Part shown: piece by piece, positions 61,522 through 64,000 of the stretch
How positions within the stretch are numbered: the stretch's first letter is position 1
Layout: the number at the start of each line of letters is the position of its first letter
NCBI RefSeq assembly: GCF_003448965.1
Contig: NZ_QRGC01000024.1
Span: 1 to 64,000 of the forward strand
Length of the DNA stretch: 64,000 nt
Source: Oceanicella sp. SM1341
Lineage (GTDB): Bacteria; Pseudomonadota; Alphaproteobacteria; Rhodobacterales; Rhodobacteraceae
Direction of reading: 5' to 3'
The notes under the pieces: generated by a model
Told to the model about the DNA's origin: nothing
The model's database searches: none
The model's input: the letters and a program-made list of their open reading frames with translations, nothing else
Position numbers and translations under genes: made by a program

Positions 61522-62343
61522 ATGACGATCAGGAACATTCTCGTGTCCTACAACGGCACGCCCGCCGCCGACGCCGCGCTGACCATGGCGAAGCTGATGG
61601 CCCGCACCCACGACGGGCACCTCACCGGGGTGCTGTCCTACGGGCCGCAGGAGATCATCACCACCTACGCCGGCTACATGCCGGCCGGGGTGGCCGAGCA
61701 GCTGGTGGAGGCCGATCTCGCCCGCCGCGACCAGGTGATGGCGCGCTTCAGCAAGCTCACCGCGGACATGGAGCCGGCGCGGGTGCATTTCCGCGACGTG
61801 TTCTCCACCGCCGACAACGGGCTGATGGACGTCTCGCGCTGCTACGACATCATCGTGATGGGCCGGGCGCCGCAGGCGGGCGAGTTCCCGCACATGGAGG
61901 CCCACCCGGACGTGGTGGCCCGGCACTCGGGCCGCCCGGTGCTGGTGGTGCCGGCGGAGTTCGAGGCGGCGACCTGCGCCTCCTCGGCGCTGATCGCCTG
62001 GGACGGAGGCCGCGCCGCGGCCCGCGCGCTGAGCGACGCCCTGCCGCTGCTGAACCCGAAGGCGGTGGTGCGGGTACTGACCATCGGCAACCCCGAGGAC
62101 ACCGCCGCCCTCGACCCCGTGGCGACCCATCTCGGCCGGCACGGCATCGCGGTGGAGCGGGAGATCCGGGCGCGCAAGGGCCGCTCGGTGGCCCAGACCC
62201 TGCTCGACGGCTGCACGGACGCGGGTGTCGACATGCTGATCATGGGTGCCTACGAGCACTCGAAATTCGCGGAGGACCTGTTCGGCGGCGTGACCGACAC
62301 GGTGCTGCGCAACGCCCCCATCCCGGTGCTGCTCAGCCACTGA
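61522..62343 (+). CDS. Universal stress protein with tandem UspA domains
   Basis: Encodes 273 residues, two UspA domains (about 1-140 and 150-273). Domain 1 starts TIRNILVSYNGTPAADAALT and ends near IIVMGRAPQAGEFPH. Domain 2 has SALIAWDGGRAAARAL and MLIMGAYEHSKFAEDLFGG, near the ATP-binding G-x2-G-x9-G motif. Such proteins aid stress survival. AAGGAG precedes the ATG. A strong terminator follows at 62411. Confidence 0.93.
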   Translation: MTIRNILVSYNGTPAADAALTMAKLMARTHDGHLTGVLSYGPQEIITTYAGYMPAGVAEQLVEADLARRDQVMARFSKLTADMEPARVHFRDVFSTADNGLMDVSRCYDIIVMGRAPQAGEFPHMEAHPDVVARHSGRPVLVVPAEFEAATCASSALIAWDGGRAAARALSDALPLLNPKAVVRVLTIGNPEDTAALDPVATHLGRHGIAVEREIRARKGRSVAQTLLDGCTDAGVDMLIMGAYEHSKFAEDLFGGVTDTVLRNAPIPVLLSH

Positions 62344-62817
62344 GCCCGGGAGAGGCACGACCGAAGCCTGGGGCCGGTGGGGCCCCGGACCCTGGTGAAG
62401 GCCGTGTGAGGGCCGCCCCTTTCTGCGACGTGAGGGGCGGCCCGTTTTCTTTCGCAGCGGGCCGGTCTGAACGGCCGGTCGGGAGGCGCGGCGCCCCGCC
62501 CCCTCCGCGGGACCGTGGCGCCACGGGTATCGAGTCCGGAAGCCAGCATTCTCAGAAGGTTACTCGGCGTTTCTCACAAGGCAGTGCACGCGTGCCCGAA
62601 ACACCGTAAGCAATGCCGCGCCTGCCCGGCCCACGGCCGCGACACCGGCTTTCCTCATCCGACCAGCCGGCCGCTGCACCCGTTGTCGATCCATCCGTCG
62701 GGCATTTCCTCCCCCGGGCCGGACCCTCGGCGCGATGCCGGCGGCGCGCCGCGACGCGGGCTGACCGGGCGCGCGCGATGATGCAAGCGCCCGCCCGGAA
62801 GCACCGTGACCGCGGCC
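62344..62817. other. Gene-free stretch between the stress protein and the argC remnant
   Basis: 474 bp with no supported gene beyond the terminator at 62411-62452. A less GC-rich patch at 62560-62620 holds no recognisable coding sequence and could be remains of the deleted gene neighbourhood. Confidence 0.5.
62411..62452 (+). terminator. Intrinsic terminator of the universal stress protein gene
   Basis: GGCCGCCCCT (62411-62420) pairs with AGGGGCGGCC (62433-62442) across a 12-nt loop and is followed by CGTTTTCTTTC. This is the best classical terminator in the window. Confidence 0.9.
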
Positions 62818-63060
62818 TCACGGCCAGACCGGCGCGCCCTCCAGGCCCGCGGTTTCGGGCAGGCCGCAGATCAGGTTCGCGTTCTGCACCGCCTGGCCGG
62901 CCGCGCCCTTGCCGAGGTTGTCCACCACCCCCATCACGATCACCAGGTTCCGCTCCGGGTCGGCGGCATAGCTGACGAGGGAGAGGTTCGAGGCGCTCGC
63001 CCATTTGGTCTGCGGCGGCCGGTCGGTCACCCGGACGAAGGGGCGATCGGCATAGAAGCT
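62818..63060 (-). pseudogene. argC: C-terminal remnant of a type-1 argC
   Basis: The minus strand encodes about 80 residues: SFYADRPFVRVTDRPPQTKW, a linker, then VVDNLGKGAAGQAVQNANLI and CGLPETAGLEGAPVWP before a stop. This is the last quarter of a type-1 N-acetyl-gamma-glutamyl-phosphate reductase. The NADPH domain and catalytic cysteine are missing and there is no start codon of its own. The preceding 80 bp up to holC are not ArgC-like, so the 5' part was deleted. It differs from the intact type-2 argC at 60388. Confidence 0.75.
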
Positions 63061-63139
63061 GCGCGCCGCCGGGGGCCGGAGGCGGTCTCCCGCCGCGCCG
63101 GGCGGCGGCACGGCGGAACATCCCGCTCTGCCCGGGCGC

Positions 63140-63607
63140 CTACGCCTGCGCGCCGGAGCTTGCCTTGCGCACCCAGCGGCCGTCTTCCTGGGCCCAGTAG
63201 GTGGCCTGAAGCCCTGCCCCGGCGATGCGCTTCCAGTCCTCGCGCGCGGCGCCGACGGCGCCGGGGTCGGCGCCGTCGAAGAGCAGCACGGTGCGGGTGA
63301 GCGCGCTCATCTCCGCCGTCTCGGCCCGCGCGCCGTCGACGAGGAACAGCACCTCGGCGCCGTTGGGCATCTCGGGCCCCGCGGTGAGGTAGACCGGCTG
63401 GCGCTCCGCGTGCTCGGGCCCGGTGCCATGCGGCAGGAAGCCGTCGTCGGAGCTGGTCCAGAGCAGGCCGTCGAGCGCCGGCACCCGCTCCGCCACCCCG
63501 CAGCGCACCACGGCGCGCCAGCCGCGCTCGAGCGTGCGCTCGAGCAGGCCGGGCAGCGTGGCTTCCAGCGTGCTGCGGGTCAGGTGGTAGAACAGCACCT
63601 CGGACAT
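63140..63607 (-). CDS. holC: DNA polymerase III subunit chi
   Basis: Encodes 155 residues starting MSEVLFYHLTRSTLEATLPG, with VRCGVAERVPALDGLLWTSSDDGFLPHG, the HolC pattern. Chi links SSB to the clamp-loader. It lies 10 bp after pepA on the same strand, the order commonly seen in proteobacteria. Confidence 0.95.
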   Translation of the reverse strand: MSEVLFYHLTRSTLEATLPGLLERTLERGWRAVVRCGVAERVPALDGLLWTSSDDGFLPHGTGPEHAERQPVYLTAGPEMPNGAEVLFLVDGARAETAEMSALTRTVLLFDGADPGAVGAAREDWKRIAGAGLQATYWAQEDGRWVRKASSGAQA

Positions 63608-63617
63608 GGCGCGGGGC

Positions 63618-64000
63618 TCACTCCGCCTCGTATTTCTCGCGGATCAGCCGGTCGAGGGCGCGCACGCCCCAGCCGGTGGCACCCTTGGGGGCGAAATCCG
63701 TCTCGGAGGGCGGCACGGTCACGCCGGCGATGTCGAGATGGCACCAGGGCACGTCGTCCTTCACGAAGCGGCCGAGGAACTGGGCGGCGGTGATCGAGCC
63801 GCCGGCCCGGCCGCCGGTGTTCTTCATGTCCGCGAGGCGCGACTTGATGAGCTTGTCGTAGGCCGGGCCCATCGGCATGCGCCAGGCGCCCTCGCCCTCG
63901 CGCCGCGCGGCGGTGATGAAGGCGGCGGCCAGGGTCTCGTCGTTGGAGAACACGCCGGCGTTTTCATGGCCCAGCCCGACGATGATCGCCCCGGTGAGCG
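63618..64000 (-). CDS. pepA: Leucyl aminopeptidase (cytosol aminopeptidase), C-terminal part
   Basis: The gene runs off the right edge; 126 C-terminal residues are visible. They include [58 protein letters not shown] and [15 protein letters not shown], typical of M17 peptidases (NTGGRAGGS... lies near the active site). The metal-binding and catalytic Lys/Arg region is outside the window. It precedes holC by 10 bp. Confidence 0.97.
   Translation of the reverse strand, partial: LTGAIIVGLGHENAGVFSNDETLAAAFITAARREGEGAWRMPMGPAYDKLIKSRLADMKNTGGRAGGSITAAQFLGRFVKDDVPWCHLDIAGVTVPPSETDFAPKGATGWGVRALDRLIREKYEAE

Noticed and set aside
62552-63121. An overlapping minus-strand frame of 189 codons across the argC remnant
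   Set aside because: The ArgC-like residues are in a different frame; this one is Arg/Ala-rich without homology.

Overview
The window is about 70% G+C and reads as ordinary chromosome of an alphaproteobacterium, most likely a member of the Rhodobacterales (Rhodobacteraceae or Paracoccaceae). The evidence is the set of core genes: a solitary ctaD outside any cox cluster, divergent yqeY/carA, a purM-purN pair, a single-cysteine DksA of the Rhodobacter type, a DUF2927 lipoprotein, holC-pepA, and tRNA genes with encoded CCA. I see no rRNA, prophage, insertion sequence, integrase or CRISPR array. Genes lie tightly packed on both strands and several adjacent pairs overlap by 4 bp.

Layout. 0-9.6 kb: 5' end of cobK, a lipoprotein, rnd, a lone ParA, a ferric-reductase-like membrane protein with a Tat-exported intradiol-dioxygenase-like partner, tRNA-Leu(GAG), lipB, ctaD, DUF2244, yqeY and carA. 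9.7-11.7 kb: a membrane glycosyltransferase carrying an N-terminal MshEN-like (candidate c-di-GMP-binding) domain. 11.7-14.1 kb: an operon of a carboxymethyl-hydroxymuconate isomerase, a MarR/HpaR regulator, a GntR regulator and a hydratase. 14.2-21.2 kb: a sugar-acid operon (FAH-family dehydratase, semialdehyde dehydrogenase, IlvD/Edd dehydratase, class II aldolase), divergent from a ROK repressor. This resembles the Weimberg oxidative pentose route, which leads to 2-oxoglutarate. 21.3-25.8 kb: a complete PotABCD-type ABC importer. 26.1-28.0 kb: an SDR, a rhodanese and dksA.

28.2-32.2 kb: a MoxR ATPase and a VWA (CoxE-like) protein that share an operon but are separated by GNAT, DUF2927 and small membrane-protein genes. 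32.5-38.8 kb: M48 protease, an FMN-binding glutamate-synthase-like protein, M24 peptidase, a maleate isomerase/racemase-like protein, an App1-like phosphatase and a small membrane protein. 38.8-41.2 kb: an outer-membrane barrel, an MliC lipoprotein and a glutaredoxin-MauE fusion. 41.6-44.8 kb: an orphan sugar-type periplasmic binding protein in an operon with a chemoreceptor. 44.9-55.2 kb is the most accessory-looking part: two LysR regulators with divergent targets, an RTX protein with 131-residue repeats, DUF4031, an unrecognised 281-residue protein, a sulfotransferase of lower G+C, a SnoaL-like protein, and an oxidoreductase divergent from an HxlR regulator.

55.5-64 kb returns to core genes: tRNA-Ile2, purM-purN, ndk, an ABC-F ATPase flanked by an inverted pair of about 90-bp repeats, a type-2 argC, a universal stress protein, a decayed C-terminal fragment of a type-1 argC, holC and the 3' part of pepA.

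The observations I rate highest are the inverted repeats around the ABC-F gene, the argC replacement trace, the MshEN-glycosyltransferase fusion, and the binding-protein/chemoreceptor pair that recalls TorT-TorS. None is proof of a new system. Each can be tested by the search or alignment named with it.
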